Positions 1-9,537 of a stretch of 32,331 nucleotides of DNA are shown here, piece by piece; position 1 is the first letter of the stretch; every line of letters starts with the position of its first letter. The notes under the pieces are model-generated. The model was not told where the DNA came from. It saw only the letters and a list, made by a program, of their open reading frames with translations, and did no database searches. The translations under genes were made by a program, and so were the position numbers. Source of the DNA: Pseudomonas fluorescens. GTDB lineage: Bacteria > Pseudomonadota > Gammaproteobacteria > Pseudomonadales > Pseudomonadaceae. The stretch spans positions 1 to 32,331 of the forward strand of contig NZ_LACC01000049.1 in NCBI RefSeq assembly GCF_000967965.1. The letters run 5' to 3'.

Positions 1-15
1 GCCTGGCGCACAAAC

Positions 16-41
16 AAAAAGGCCGACCCAATGGGTCGGCC
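16..41 (-). terminator. Rho-independent terminator after bauC
   Basis: A perfect 9-bp GC-rich stem (21-29 with 33-41, GGCCGACCC/GGGTCGGCC) with a 3-nt loop is followed, in minus-strand reading, by five T residues (16-20). It lies 17 bases past the stop of the semialdehyde dehydrogenase gene, so it should end the bauA-bauC transcript. Confidence 0.85.
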
Positions 42-57
42 TTCTGCGCCCTTCTAC

Positions 58-1551
<1,494 letters not shown>

Positions 1552-1574
1552 GGAAGCTCCTGAAAAGTTGTCCA

Positions 1575-1598
1575 CAGGCGCTCGCTTCGGAGCACCTG
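1575..1598 (-). other. Intercistronic hairpin between bauA and bauC
   Basis: A 9-bp stem with one G-U wobble (1575-1583 with 1590-1598) and a 6-base loop lies between the two genes. In minus-strand reading no T-tract follows, so it is unlikely to be a full terminator. It could stabilise the upstream bauA message or set the ratio of the two products. Confidence 0.5.
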
Positions 1599-1625
1599 TT
1601 GTTTGTAGGTATATAGAAGGAGAAA

Positions 1626-2975
1626 TCAGTCGATCTTGCTCAGCACTTCGCCGACCGCGTCGAACAGACGATCCAGGTCCTGCGGCTTGCTGTTGAAGGT
1701 TGGGCCGAACTGCAGGGTGTCGCCGCCGAAGCGTACGTAGAACCCGGCTTTCCACAGCGCCATGCCGGCTTCGAACGGACGCACGATGGCGTCGCCATCA
1801 CGAGGGGCGATCTGGATCGCGCCGGCCAGGCCGAAGTTGCGGATGTCGATGATGTTCTTGGTGCCTTTGAGGCCGTGCAGCGCATTTTCGAAATGCGGTG
1901 CGACTTCGGCCACGCTCTGTACCAGGTTTTCCTTTTGCAGCAGGTCGAGTGCGGCAAGACCCGCGGCGCAAGCCACCGGGTGTGCGGAATAGGTATAGCC
2001 GTGGGGGAATTCAACCGCGTATTCAGGCGTCGGCTGATTCATGAAGGTCTGGTAGATCTCGGAGCTGGCAATCACCGCGCCCATCGGGATCGCACCGTTG
2101 GTGACTTGCTTGGCGATGCACATCAGGTCCGGGGTCACGCCGAAGGTGGTGGCGCCGAACATGGTGCCGGTACGGCCGAAACCGGTGATCACTTCGTCGA
2201 ACACCAGCAGGATGTTGTGCTGGTCGCAGATTTCACGCAGACGCTTGAGGTAACCCTGAGGTGGAACCAGCACGCCAGCGGAACCGGCCAATGGCTCGAC
2301 GAAGACCGCCGCGATGTTCGACGCATCGTGCAGCTCGATCAGCTTCAGCAGTTCGTCAGCCAGGGCGATACCACCCTGCTCCGGCATGCCACGGGAGTAA
2401 GCGTTGCTTGCCAGCAAGGTGTGCGGCAGGTGGTCAACGTCCATCATCGCCTGACCGAACAGCTTGCGGTTGCCGTTCACGCCACCGAGGCTGGTGCCGG
2501 CGATGTTCACACCGTGGTAACCACGGGCACGGCCGATCATCTTGGTCTTGGTCGACTGGCCTTTCAGACGCCAGTAAGCACGGACCATCTTCACAGCGGT
2601 GTCAGCGCACTCGGAGCCCGAGTCGGTGAAGAACACGTGGTTCAGGGTGCCCGGGGTCAGGTCGGTGATTTTTTCAGCCAGTTGGAACGACAGCGGATGA
2701 CCGTACTGGAAGGCTGGCGAGTAATCGAGGGTACCCAGCTGCTTGGCGACCGCTTCCTGGATTTCCTTGCGGGTGTGCCCGGCGCCACAGGTCCACAGAC
2801 CGGACAGCGAGTCATATACCTTGCGACCCTTGTCGTCGATCAGCCAGCTGCCTTCGGCGCCAACGATCAGCCGTGGGTCGCGCTGGAAGTTGCGGTTGGC
2901 GGTGTAAGGCATCCAGTGAGCATCGAGCTTGAGCTGGCTGGCCAGGGAAGTCGGGGCGTTTTCAGGCAAGTTCAT
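1626..2975 (-). CDS. bauA: Beta-alanine:pyruvate (omega-amino acid) transaminase
   Basis: A 449-residue class III, PLP-dependent aminotransferase, the same length as the characterised Pseudomonas omega-amino acid:pyruvate transaminase. It transfers the amino group of beta-alanine (and other omega-amines) to pyruvate, giving malonate semialdehyde and alanine. The PLP-binding lysine is K289 in CIAKQVTNG, and D260 in LLVFDEVITGFGR should contact the pyridine nitrogen. The start at 2975 is chosen because GAGG lies 8 bases upstream; an upstream in-frame start would add seven unsupported residues. It is divergent from a LysR regulator and upstream of the semialdehyde dehydrogenase, so the pair forms an operon under probable LysR control. 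Confidence 0.93.
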   Translation of the reverse strand: MNLPENAPTSLASQLKLDAHWMPYTANRNFQRDPRLIVGAEGSWLIDDKGRKVYDSLSGLWTCGAGHTRKEIQEAVAKQLGTLDYSPAFQYGHPLSFQLAEKITDLTPGTLNHVFFTDSGSECADTAVKMVRAYWRLKGQSTKTKMIGRARGYHGVNIAGTSLGGVNGNRKLFGQAMMDVDHLPHTLLASNAYSRGMPEQGGIALADELLKLIELHDASNIAAVFVEPLAGSAGVLVPPQGYLKRLREICDQHNILLVFDEVITGFGRTGTMFGATTFGVTPDLMCIAKQVTNGAIPMGAVIASSEIYQTFMNQPTPEYAVEFPHGYTYSAHPVACAAGLAALDLLQKENLVQSVAEVAPHFENALHGLKGTKNIIDIRNFGLAGAIQIAPRDGDAIVRPFEAGMALWKAGFYVRFGGDTLQFGPTFNSKPQDLDRLFDAVGEVLSKID

Positions 2976-3090
2976 GGGCGAAACCTCGCAAGGCAATAAG
3001 CGGCGTAAGGATTGAAAACCGTTGTTGCAGCTAAATTGCCACGGAGATAAAGTCGGTGAAATGCAACTCTTCTAATGTTCAGTCAGCCAT

Positions 3091-3109
3091 TTACTAAACT
3101 TTTGAGTAA
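3091..3109. promoter_or_regulatory. Candidate LysR operator in the bauA-bauR gap
   Basis: An interrupted dyad, TTACT-N9-AGTAA, ends five bases before the LysR start codon in the 139-bp divergent gap. Its size and position suit an autoregulatory LysR site, but the motif is short and no second copy was found near bauA. Confidence 0.4.
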
Positions 3110-3114
3110 CCCGC

Positions 3115-4035
3115 ATGAGCACTCGCCGTCCCGATCCGCTGGCCCAGGTCAGCGACTTTGATATCCGCCTGCTGAGGATTTTCCGCAGCGTGGTGGAATG
3201 CGGCGGCTTCTCCGCGGCGGAAACCGTGCTGGGCATCGGTCGCTCGGCGATCAGCCAGCAGATGAGCGATCTGGAGCAGCGCCTCGGCCTGCGCCTGTGC
3301 CAACGGGGACGTGCCGGGTTTTCCCTGACCGAAGAAGGCCGCGAGGTCTATCAATCGGCGTTGCAACTATTGAGTGCGTTGGAAAGCTTCCGCACCGAGG
3401 TAAACGGACTGCACCAGCACTTGCGTGGCGAATTGATCATTGGCTTGACGGACAACCTGGTCACCCTGCCCCACATGCGCATCACCCATGCCCTCGCACA
3501 ATTGAAAGAACGCGGCCCGGACGTGCAGATCCAGATCCGCATGATCGCGCCCAATGAAGTCGAACAAGGCGTGCTCGACGGTCGCCTGCACGTTGGCGTG
3601 GTACCGCAGGCCAGCGCATTGTCGGGGCTGGAGTATCAACCGCTGTATAGCGAGCGTTCGCTGTTGTACTGCGCGGTCGGCCATCCGCTGTTTTATGTCG
3701 ACGACAAGCAGCTGGACGACGAACGCCTGAACAGTCAGGACGCCATCGCGCCCACCTTCCGTTTGCCAGCGGAGATCCAGGCTCACTATCAAGCGCTCAA
3801 TTGCACCGCCAGTGCCTCGGACCGCGAAGGCATGGCGTTCCTGATCCTGACCGGTCGCTATATCGGTTACCTGCCGGATCACTACGCGAGTCTTTGGGTG
3901 CAGCAGGGCCGGTTGCGCGCGTTGAAAGCCAAAACGCGTTTCTATGACCTGAGCCTGGCGTCGGTCACCCGCAAGGGGCGTCGACCCCATCTGGTGCTGG
4001 AGAGTTTTCTCGAGAGTCTCGCGGCGACGCGTTGA
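3115..4035 (+). CDS. bauR: LysR-family regulator of beta-alanine catabolism
   Basis: A 306-residue LysR-type transcriptional regulator. The N-terminal winged helix-turn-helix is clear at about residues 17-75 (FDIRLLRIFRSVVECGGFSA, then a recognition helix around SAISQQMSDLEQRLG). The rest fits the periplasmic-binding-protein-like effector domain. It is transcribed away from bauA with 139 bases between the starts, matching the bauA/bauR arrangement described in P. aeruginosa, where the LysR protein activates beta-alanine catabolic genes. By that analogy it should respond to beta-alanine and activate the minus-strand operon. The ligand is inferred from context, not from sequence. Confidence 0.85.
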   Translation: MSTRRPDPLAQVSDFDIRLLRIFRSVVECGGFSAAETVLGIGRSAISQQMSDLEQRLGLRLCQRGRAGFSLTEEGREVYQSALQLLSALESFRTEVNGLHQHLRGELIIGLTDNLVTLPHMRITHALAQLKERGPDVQIQIRMIAPNEVEQGVLDGRLHVGVVPQASALSGLEYQPLYSERSLLYCAVGHPLFYVDDKQLDDERLNSQDAIAPTFRLPAEIQAHYQALNCTASASDREGMAFLILTGRYIGYLPDHYASLWVQQGRLRALKAKTRFYDLSLASVTRKGRRPHLVLESFLESLAATR

Positions 4036-4088
4036 AAACTGTGGGGCGGGGTAGAGTTTTATTGTATGAGGCCTTGTCTGAAGCCGGT

Positions 4089-4118
4089 GGGTGCGCTATC
4101 AACGCACTGGCCGCACCC
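4089..4118 (+). other. Overlapping inverted repeats before the rutR-like gene
   Basis: GTGCG at 4091-4095 can pair either with CGCAC at 4103-4107 or, as the longer GGGTGCG (4089-4095), with CGCACCC (4112-4118). The two hairpins are mutually exclusive and lie just upstream of the GGAAG ribosome site and the ATG at 4141. This is only a structural observation. Confidence 0.35.
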
Positions 4119-4140
4119 TCTCATCTTCTCGGAAGTGCCT

Positions 4141-4791
4141 ATGACCTTTGAAGTCCCTGCCCACGGCGGAAAACCCGTCAGCCGCATTCGTCAGAAAAAC
4201 GAAGAGACCATCATCAAAGCCGCCGAAGACGAGTTCGCCCGTCACGGGTACAAAGGCACGAGCATGAACACCATCGCCCTGAATGCCGGGCTGCCCAAGG
4301 CGAACCTGCATTACTACTTCACCAACAAGCTCGGTTTGTACGTGGCGGTGCTGAGCAACATCATCGAGTTGTGGGACAGCACCTTCAACACCCTCACCGC
4401 CGAGGATGACCCGACCGAAGCGTTGACCCGCTACATTCGCGCGAAAATGGAGTTCTCCCGACGCCAGCCGCAAGCCTCGCGGATTTTTGCCATGGAAGTC
4501 ATCAGCGGCGGCGAATGCCTGACCGAGTACTTCAACCAGGATTATCGCGCCTGGTTCCAAGGCCGCGCGGGCGTGTTCCAGACGTGGATCGACGCCGGTA
4601 AAATGGACCCGGTCGATCCGGTTCACCTGATCTTCCTGTTGTGGGGCAGCACCCAGCACTACGCCGACTTCGCCACGCAGATCTGCCGCGTCACCGGGCG
4701 CACCAGGTTGACCAAACAGGACATGGAAGACGCCGGGGACAACCTGATCCGCATCATTCTCAAGGGCTGCGGCCTGAAACCTGCCATCTAA
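4141..4791 (+). CDS. TetR-family regulator, RutR/PydR-like
   Basis: A 216-residue TetR-type repressor. The N-terminal helix-turn-helix spans about residues 18-65 (ETIIKAAEDEFARHGYKGTS, then LPKANLHYYF). The C-terminal ligand domain carries DPVHLIFLLWGSTQHYADFA, which closely resembles the C-terminal domain of E. coli RutR, the uracil-binding regulator of pyrimidine use. GGAAG lies upstream of the chosen ATG; a longer frame from 4066 lacks support. Because reductive uracil breakdown ends in beta-alanine, a pyrimidine-sensing regulator beside the bau genes makes sense. Pyrimidine-reducing (pyd) genes are not in this window, so it may act elsewhere in the genome or on nearby uptake genes. The ligand is inferred. 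Confidence 0.8.
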   Translation: MTFEVPAHGGKPVSRIRQKNEETIIKAAEDEFARHGYKGTSMNTIALNAGLPKANLHYYFTNKLGLYVAVLSNIIELWDSTFNTLTAEDDPTEALTRYIRAKMEFSRRQPQASRIFAMEVISGGECLTEYFNQDYRAWFQGRAGVFQTWIDAGKMDPVDPVHLIFLLWGSTQHYADFATQICRVTGRTRLTKQDMEDAGDNLIRIILKGCGLKPAI

Positions 4792-4797
4792 GCACTT

Positions 4798-5379
4798 ATG
4801 CCATTTACCCTCAGCGGTTTTTGCGAATACCGCGAAGAGATTCGCAAGAGCCGCTTCATTACCTTCGCCGCGCCGATCTCCAGCCCGGCCGAGGCCCAGG
4901 CGTTCATTGAACAGCACAGTGACTTGAATGCCTCGCACAACTGCTGGGCCTGGAAGCTCGACGATCAGTATCGCAGCACCGATGATGGCGAGCCCGGCGG
5001 TACGGCCGGCAGGCCGATTCTGGCGGCGATAGAGGCGCAGGATTGCGATCAGGTCGCGGTACTGGTGATTCGCTGGTATGGCGGCATCCAACTGGGCACC
5101 GGGGGGCTCGCCCGGGCCTATGGCGGGGGTGCAAACAAATGCCTGCAAGCGGCGCCGAAGATCGAGCTGATCAGCCGGGTGCCGCTGCGTTGCGCTTGTG
5201 GATTTGCCGAGTTGGCCCTGGTCAAGCTGCGAGTGGCGGAGGCTGGTGGATTGGTTGTGGATGAAAGCTTCACCGCTAATGGTGTCGAGTTGCAGTTGGC
5301 CGTGGGCGATGCGCAGATCGACACCTTGCAGTCACAACTGGCCGATTTGAGTCGCGGACGTATTTTGTTGCAGCGCTAA
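4798..5379 (+). CDS. yigZ: YigZ/IMPACT family protein
   Basis: A 193-residue protein of the YigZ (UPF0029, IMPACT N-terminal) family. The hallmark segments are visible: FREI-like EYREEIRKSRFITFAA at about residues 9-24, the DDGEPGGTAGRPIL motif near 61, and VIRWYGGIQLGTGGLARAYG near 89. The second half (from about 120) fits the small C-terminal domain of the bacterial members. The biochemical role in bacteria is not settled; eukaryotic IMPACT acts in translation control. It begins six bases after the TetR stop, so the two are probably co-transcribed. The stop codon lies in a small AGCGCT/AGCGCT palindrome. Confidence 0.9.
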   Translation: MPFTLSGFCEYREEIRKSRFITFAAPISSPAEAQAFIEQHSDLNASHNCWAWKLDDQYRSTDDGEPGGTAGRPILAAIEAQDCDQVAVLVIRWYGGIQLGTGGLARAYGGGANKCLQAAPKIELISRVPLRCACGFAELALVKLRVAEAGGLVVDESFTANGVELQLAVGDAQIDTLQSQLADLSRGRILLQR

Positions 5380-5465
5380 AAGCGCTTCAGCACAGGCTGC
5401 GATCTTTTGGGGCACGCCGATTTTTCACTTATTCCATATTTGCCCACATCTGCTGTGCACCCGCC

Positions 5466-5474
5466 TGTGGATAA
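5466..5474 (-). promoter_or_regulatory. Perfect DnaA box 1
   Basis: An exact TTATCCACA on the minus strand (read as TGTGGATAA on plus), which matches the strong E. coli DnaA consensus TTATNCACA. Sequence match only. Confidence 0.5.
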
Positions 5475-5667
5475 CCTGAGCACATACCGCTGTAACCCTT
5501 GTGTCATACGGCTTTGCGGACTTTGCTCAATTTTCGTCCAATCTGCCATCAAGCACATCAAATTCAAATAAAAACAAACAGTTACAACGGTTTATCGCCT
5601 TTAGAAGAAAGCCACTCAGTGCTTATGCCCGTGCTTTGAGCTTGCACACAAATACTGTGGAGCAATC

Positions 5668-5676
5668 TGTGGATAA
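5668..5676 (-). promoter_or_regulatory. Perfect DnaA box 2
   Basis: A second exact TTATCCACA on the minus strand, 202 bases from the first, on the other side of the AT-rich stretch. Confidence 0.5.
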
Positions 5677-5724
5677 CCCGTTCATGGCCGTCTCGGCGCC
5701 CTGCACGGTATGGCTTGTGGTCGA

Positions 5725-5743
5725 TTGCTCATTTTTTGAGCAA
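5725..5743. promoter_or_regulatory. Perfect 7-bp dyad, candidate operator
   Basis: TTGCTCA-N5-TGAGCAA is a perfect inverted repeat with an all-T spacer, lying about 190 bases upstream of the importer ATPase gene. Symmetry and spacing suit a dimeric regulator. It does not match the RutR consensus that I know (TTGACCA/TGGTCAA type) closely enough to assign a protein. Confidence 0.4.
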
Positions 5744-5787
5744 AAGCGCGCGAGCAAAATCGGGGCTTGAATTGCGCCATTGCCCCC

Positions 5788-5880
5788 ATGTGGTGCCGGG
5801 CTCTGCGTGGCACATCTGAAAGCTGCGTACTCAACGCCTCTGGTCGCAGGACTTCGAGGTTTTCCTGACCTAGTGGCCAG
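5788..5880 (+). other. Potentially structured leader of the importer operon
   Basis: Several short helices can form in order: GTGCC/GGCAC (5793-5797 with 5809-5813), or alternatively ATGTG/CACAT (5788-5792 with 5811-5815), then GCGT/ACGC. A two-part hairpin follows, in which CTGGTC/GGCCAG (5840-5845 with 5875-5880) encloses CAGGA/TCCTG (5847-5851 with 5863-5867). The last helix ends 47 bases before the ATPase start codon. No known RNA family is recognised. Confidence 0.4.
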
Positions 5881-5889
5881 AAAATTGCT

Positions 5890-5898
5890 TTATCCACA
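5890..5898 (+). promoter_or_regulatory. Perfect DnaA box 3
   Basis: A third exact TTATCCACA, on the plus strand and in opposite orientation to the other two, 30 bases before the ATPase start codon. Confidence 0.5.
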
Positions 5899-5927
5899 GG
5901 CACAAGTCCAACAGCACTGAGCCTGTC

Positions 5928-7493
5928 ATGCCCAATCACGCTCCAATCCCCGATCCGGTTCCGCGCCTGCAGTTGCGCAGAATCAGCAAACGCTACCCCG
6001 GTTGCCTGGCCAACGATGCCATCGACCTGTCCATTGCCCCTGGCGAGATCCATGCCCTGCTCGGCGAAAACGGCGCGGGCAAAAGCACGCTGATGAAGAT
6101 CATCTACGGCGTCACCCGTGCCGATTCCGGCGAGGTGATCTGGCAAGGTCAGCGGGTGAGCCTGCGCAACCCGGCTCAGGCCCGGGGTTTGGGAATCGGC
6201 ATGGTGTTCCAGCATTTCTCGCTGTTCGAAACCCTGAGCGTGGCGCAGAACATCGCCCTGGCCATGGGTGCGGCGGCAGGCACACCCAAACAGCTTGAGC
6301 CGAAGATTCGCGAGGTGTCCCGGCGCTATGGCATGGCGCTGGAACCGGAGCGACTTGTCCACAGCCTGTCGATCGGTGAACGGCAGCGGGTGGAAATCAT
6401 CCGTTGCCTGATGCAGGACATCCGCCTGTTGATTCTCGATGAACCGACTTCGGTGCTGACGCCGCAGGAGGCCGACGACTTGTTCGCCACCCTGCGCCGG
6501 CTCGCCGCCGAAGGCTGCAGCATTTTGTTCATCAGCCACAAGCTTGGGGAAGTGCGTGCGTTGTGCCACAGCGCAACGGTTTTACGAGGCGGTCGGGTGG
6601 CCGGGCATTGCGTGCCGGCCGAATGTTCGGATCAGCAACTGGCGCGCTTGATGGTCGGTGAAGCGGCGGAGTTGATCGCAGACTATCCGAAGGTTACTGG
6701 AGGTGATGCATTCCTTGATGTCCGTGGCTTGTCCTGGCACAACCCGGACCCGTTCGGTTGCTCGCTTACCAACATCGACCTCGAAGTGCGCCGCGGTGAA
6801 ATTGTCGGCATCGCCGGTGTCGCCGGCAATGGCCAGGATGAGTTGCTAGCCTTGCTCAGCGGCGAAGAGCGGCTGCCCCGCAACGCCAGCGCGACGATCC
6901 GTTTTGGCCAGGAGCCCGTCGCCCATTTGCGTCCCGATGCTCGCCGCCAACTCGGCCTGGCGTTCGTTCCCGCGGAACGCCTGGGCCATGGTGCGGTGCC
7001 GGAGTTGAGCCTGGCGGACAACGCGTTGCTGACAGCGTTCCAGCAAGGCTTGGTGAGTAACGGCCTGATCCAGCGCGGCAACGTCGAAGCACTGGCCGAG
7101 GAAATTATCCGCCGTTTCGGGGTCAAGACACCCGATAGCCAGTCGCCGGCCCGCAGCCTGTCCGGGGGCAATTTGCAAAAATTCATCCTCGGCCGGGAAA
7201 TCCTTCAGCGACCGAAACTACTGGTCGCCGCACACCCGACCTGGGGCGTGGACGTCGGCGCGGCCGCCACCATTCACCGCGCCTTGATTGCCTTGCGCGA
7301 TGCCGGCGCGGCGATCCTGGTGATCTCCGAAGACCTCGACGAACTGTTCCAGATCAGCGACCGCCTCGGCGCCTTGTGTGGCGGTCGGCTGTCCGCGCTC
7401 CACGCCACCGTCGACACGCGCCTGAGCGATGTCGGCGGCTGGATGGCCGGCCAGTTCGGTGCCCCTCAATCACTCGCATCCGCCTCGCGTTAA
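5928..7493 (+). CDS. ABC importer ATPase for nucleosides/nucleobases
   Basis: A 521-residue double ATPase of the sugar/nucleoside (RbsA/NupA-like) type that energises uptake through two separate permeases. The first domain has Walker A GENGAGKST (residues 46-54), signature LSIGERQ (147-153) and Walker B LLILDEP (167-173). The second has a degenerate Walker A (GVAGNGQDE) but an intact LSGGNLQ signature near 410, as is normal in this family. The permeases follow at once (11-base gap, then a 1-base overlap), and the BMP-type binding protein lies further down at 13027. The BMP-type partner and the surrounding purine deaminases point to purine nucleosides or bases rather than sugars; the exact substrate is inferred. 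Confidence 0.9.
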   Translation: MPNHAPIPDPVPRLQLRRISKRYPGCLANDAIDLSIAPGEIHALLGENGAGKSTLMKIIYGVTRADSGEVIWQGQRVSLRNPAQARGLGIGMVFQHFSLFETLSVAQNIALAMGAAAGTPKQLEPKIREVSRRYGMALEPERLVHSLSIGERQRVEIIRCLMQDIRLLILDEPTSVLTPQEADDLFATLRRLAAEGCSILFISHKLGEVRALCHSATVLRGGRVAGHCVPAECSDQQLARLMVGEAAELIADYPKVTGGDAFLDVRGLSWHNPDPFGCSLTNIDLEVRRGEIVGIAGVAGNGQDELLALLSGEERLPRNASATIRFGQEPVAHLRPDARRQLGLAFVPAERLGHGAVPELSLADNALLTAFQQGLVSNGLIQRGNVEALAEEIIRRFGVKTPDSQSPARSLSGGNLQKFILGREILQRPKLLVAAHPTWGVDVGAAATIHRALIALRDAGAAILVISEDLDELFQISDRLGALCGGRLSALHATVDTRLSDVGGWMAGQFGAPQSLASASR

Positions 7494-7504
7494 CGGAGTG
7501 TCAC

Positions 7505-8611
7505 ATGCTGCTTTCTCTTGAACCCCGCGGCCAGCAATCGCGCCTGATGCTGTGGTGCTCGCCGTTGCTGGCGGCTGCACTGACCCTGGGCTGTGGATCG
7601 CTGTTATTTATCGCGCTCGGGCATGACCCGCTGCTGACCTTGCACACCTTGCTGATCGCGCCGGTCAGCGACCTGTACGGCGTCTCCGAATTGTTGGTCA
7701 AGGCCCTGCCGATTCTGCTCTGCGCATTGGGCCTGGCCGTCGCCTATCAGGCGCGCATCTGGAACATCGGTGCCGAAGGTCAACTGCTGCTCGGCGCGTT
7801 GGCCGGCAGTGCGCTGGCGGTGAACATCATCGAGATGCAAAGCCGCTGGGCGCTGGTACTGATCCTGCTCACCGGCACCTTGGCCGGAGCAGCATGGGCC
7901 GGGCTGACGGCGTGGTTGCGCACGCGCTTCAACGCCAATGAGATCCTCACCAGCATCATGCTCAATTACATCGCCCTGAACCTTTTGCTGTATTGCGTGC
8001 ACGGTCCACTGAAAGACCCGGAAGGTTTCAATTTCCCCCAATCGGCGATGTTCGGCGACGCCAGCCGCTTGCCGTTGCTGATGGAAGATGGCCGGGTCCA
8101 CGCCGGGGTTTACTTCGCCCTGCTCGCGTTGGTGACCGTGTGGGTGCTGTTGCAGAAAAGCTTTGTCGGATTCCAGATCAAGGTGCTCGGGCTGGACAAG
8201 CGTGCCGCCGGTTTCGTCGGCTTTCGCGAGAAGCGCCTGATCTGGCTCGCGCTGTTGATCAGCGGCGGCCTGGCAGGGCTTGCCGGTGTGTGCGAAGTCA
8301 CCGGCCCCATCGGCCAGCTGGTGCCGCAGGTCTCGCCGGGCTACGGCTATGCGGCGATCACCGTGGCATTTCTCGGCCGCCTGAATCCTGTCGGCATCCT
8401 GTTTTCCAGCCTGTTGATGGCACTGCTGTACATCGGCGGCGAAAGCGCACAAATGAGCCTGAACCTGCCGCAAGCGATCACCCAATTGTTCCAGGGCATG
8501 ATGCTGTTTTTCCTGCTGGCCAGCGATGTACTGATCCTCTACCGACCGCGCTTGAACCTGCGCTGGACCCGCCGCGCCCAAACCACCACCGTACAAGCAG
8601 GAGCGCTGTGA
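7505..8611 (+). CDS. ABC importer permease 1 (nucleoside/nucleobase type)
   Basis: A 368-residue inner-membrane permease of the branched-chain/BPD_transp_2 superfamily, resembling NupB/YufP. It has many hydrophobic helices, including one at about residues 17-37, and the family-typical VAYQARIWNIGAEGQLLLGAL block near 80-100. GGAG precedes the ATG at 7505; the longer frame from 7376 overlaps the ATPase gene and is not supported. It forms the channel with the next gene product. The stop overlaps the next start by one base, indicating translational coupling. Confidence 0.9.
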   Translation: MLLSLEPRGQQSRLMLWCSPLLAAALTLGCGSLLFIALGHDPLLTLHTLLIAPVSDLYGVSELLVKALPILLCALGLAVAYQARIWNIGAEGQLLLGALAGSALAVNIIEMQSRWALVLILLTGTLAGAAWAGLTAWLRTRFNANEILTSIMLNYIALNLLLYCVHGPLKDPEGFNFPQSAMFGDASRLPLLMEDGRVHAGVYFALLALVTVWVLLQKSFVGFQIKVLGLDKRAAGFVGFREKRLIWLALLISGGLAGLAGVCEVTGPIGQLVPQVSPGYGYAAITVAFLGRLNPVGILFSSLLMALLYIGGESAQMSLNLPQAITQLFQGMMLFFLLASDVLILYRPRLNLRWTRRAQTTTVQAGAL

Positions 8612-9537
8612 TGGATATCGATCTGCTGAGCAATATTTTCTACGCCATGGTCCGCTGCGGTACGCCGTTGCTGTTGGTGGCGCTGGGGGAACTGATCTGC
8701 GAGAAAAGCGGCGTCCTCAACCTCGGCCAGGAAGGCATGATGCTGTTTGGTGCTGTGATCGGTTTCATCGTCGCGTTCAACACCGGCCACCTGTGGCTCG
8801 GCGTGTTGTTGGCGATGCTCGCCGGGATGCTGCTGTCGTCGCTGTTTGCCCTGGTGGCGCTGGTGTTCAACGCCAATCAGGTGGCCACCGGTCTGGCCCT
8901 GACGATTTTCGGCGTAGGCCTGTCGACCTTCGTCGGTGCGGCGTGGGTCGGCAAGCCGCTGGCGGGGTTCGAGCCGATGGCGATTGCGTATTTGAGCGAG
9001 ATCCCGCTGATCGGGCGAATGCTGTTTGCCCAGGACCTGTTGGTGTATCTGTCGTTCGCGCTGTTTGCGCTTGTGGCTTGGGTGATTCTGAAAAGCCGCG
9101 TCGGGCTGATCATCCAGGCGGTCGGGGAAAACCCGGATGCGGCCAGCGCCATGGGCTTGCCGGTGTTGGTGGTGCGCACGCTGGCAGTGTTGTTCGGCGG
9201 TGCGATGGCCGGGTTGGCCGGGGCATATCTGTCCCTGGCGTACACACCGATGTGGGCGGAGAACATGAGCGCCGGGCGCGGCTGGATTGCCCTGGCGCTC
9301 GTGGTGTTCGCCAGTTGGCGGGTGTGGCGCCTGCTGCTCGGCGCGTACCTGTTCGGGCTCGCCAGCATCCTGCACCTGGTGGCGCAGGGGTTGGGGCTGG
9401 CGATTCCGTCGAGTCTGCTGGCGATGCTGCCGTATGTCGCGACCATTGTGGTGCTGGTGCTGCTGTCACGGGATGCGCTGCGGACACGGTTGTACGCGCC
9501 GGTTTCGTTGGGGCAGCCGTGGCAGGCTGGGCATTAG
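8611..9537 (+). CDS. ABC importer permease 2 (nucleoside/nucleobase type)
   Basis: A 308-residue second permease of the same superfamily (NupC/YufQ-like), pairing with permease 1 in the membrane. It shows the characteristic GELICEKSGVLNLGQEGMML block near residues 22-41 and repeated hydrophobic helices to the C-terminus. The start ATG overlaps the previous stop (TGATG). A converging REP pair follows directly, and the binding protein of the same importer is separated from it by four other genes, which is unusual for this otherwise compact operon type. Confidence 0.9.
   Translation: MDIDLLSNIFYAMVRCGTPLLLVALGELICEKSGVLNLGQEGMMLFGAVIGFIVAFNTGHLWLGVLLAMLAGMLLSSLFALVALVFNANQVATGLALTIFGVGLSTFVGAAWVGKPLAGFEPMAIAYLSEIPLIGRMLFAQDLLVYLSFALFALVAWVILKSRVGLIIQAVGENPDAASAMGLPVLVVRTLAVLFGGAMAGLAGAYLSLAYTPMWAENMSAGRGWIALALVVFASWRVWRLLLGAYLFGLASILHLVAQGLGLAIPSSLLAMLPYVATIVVLVLLSRDALRTRLYAPVSLGQPWQAGH

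Larger units (their letters stand above)
5380..5927. other. 548-base gene-free gap with DnaA boxes and dyads
   Basis: No credible gene is seen: a short plus-strand frame at 5501-5770 has no ribosome site and an odd composition. The gap starts with the Pseudomonas intergenic repeat fragment around GGCTGCGATCTTTTG (5395-5409). It then has an AT-rich stretch (about 5525-5615), three exact TTATCCACA 9-mers, a TTGCTCA-N5-TGAGCAA dyad, and a dyad-rich stretch (5788-5880) just before the ABC ATPase gene. It probably holds the promoter of the importer operon. Confidence 0.7.

Noticed and set aside
5501..5770. Possible 89-residue gene in the gap before the importer
   Set aside because: It has no ribosome site, contains a DnaA box and a dyad, and its translation is not protein-like.
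5380..5927. Chromosomal replication origin
   Set aside because: Three DnaA boxes and an AT-rich stretch are present, but no dnaA, dnaN, rpmH or gidA neighbours, and the box number is low for oriC.
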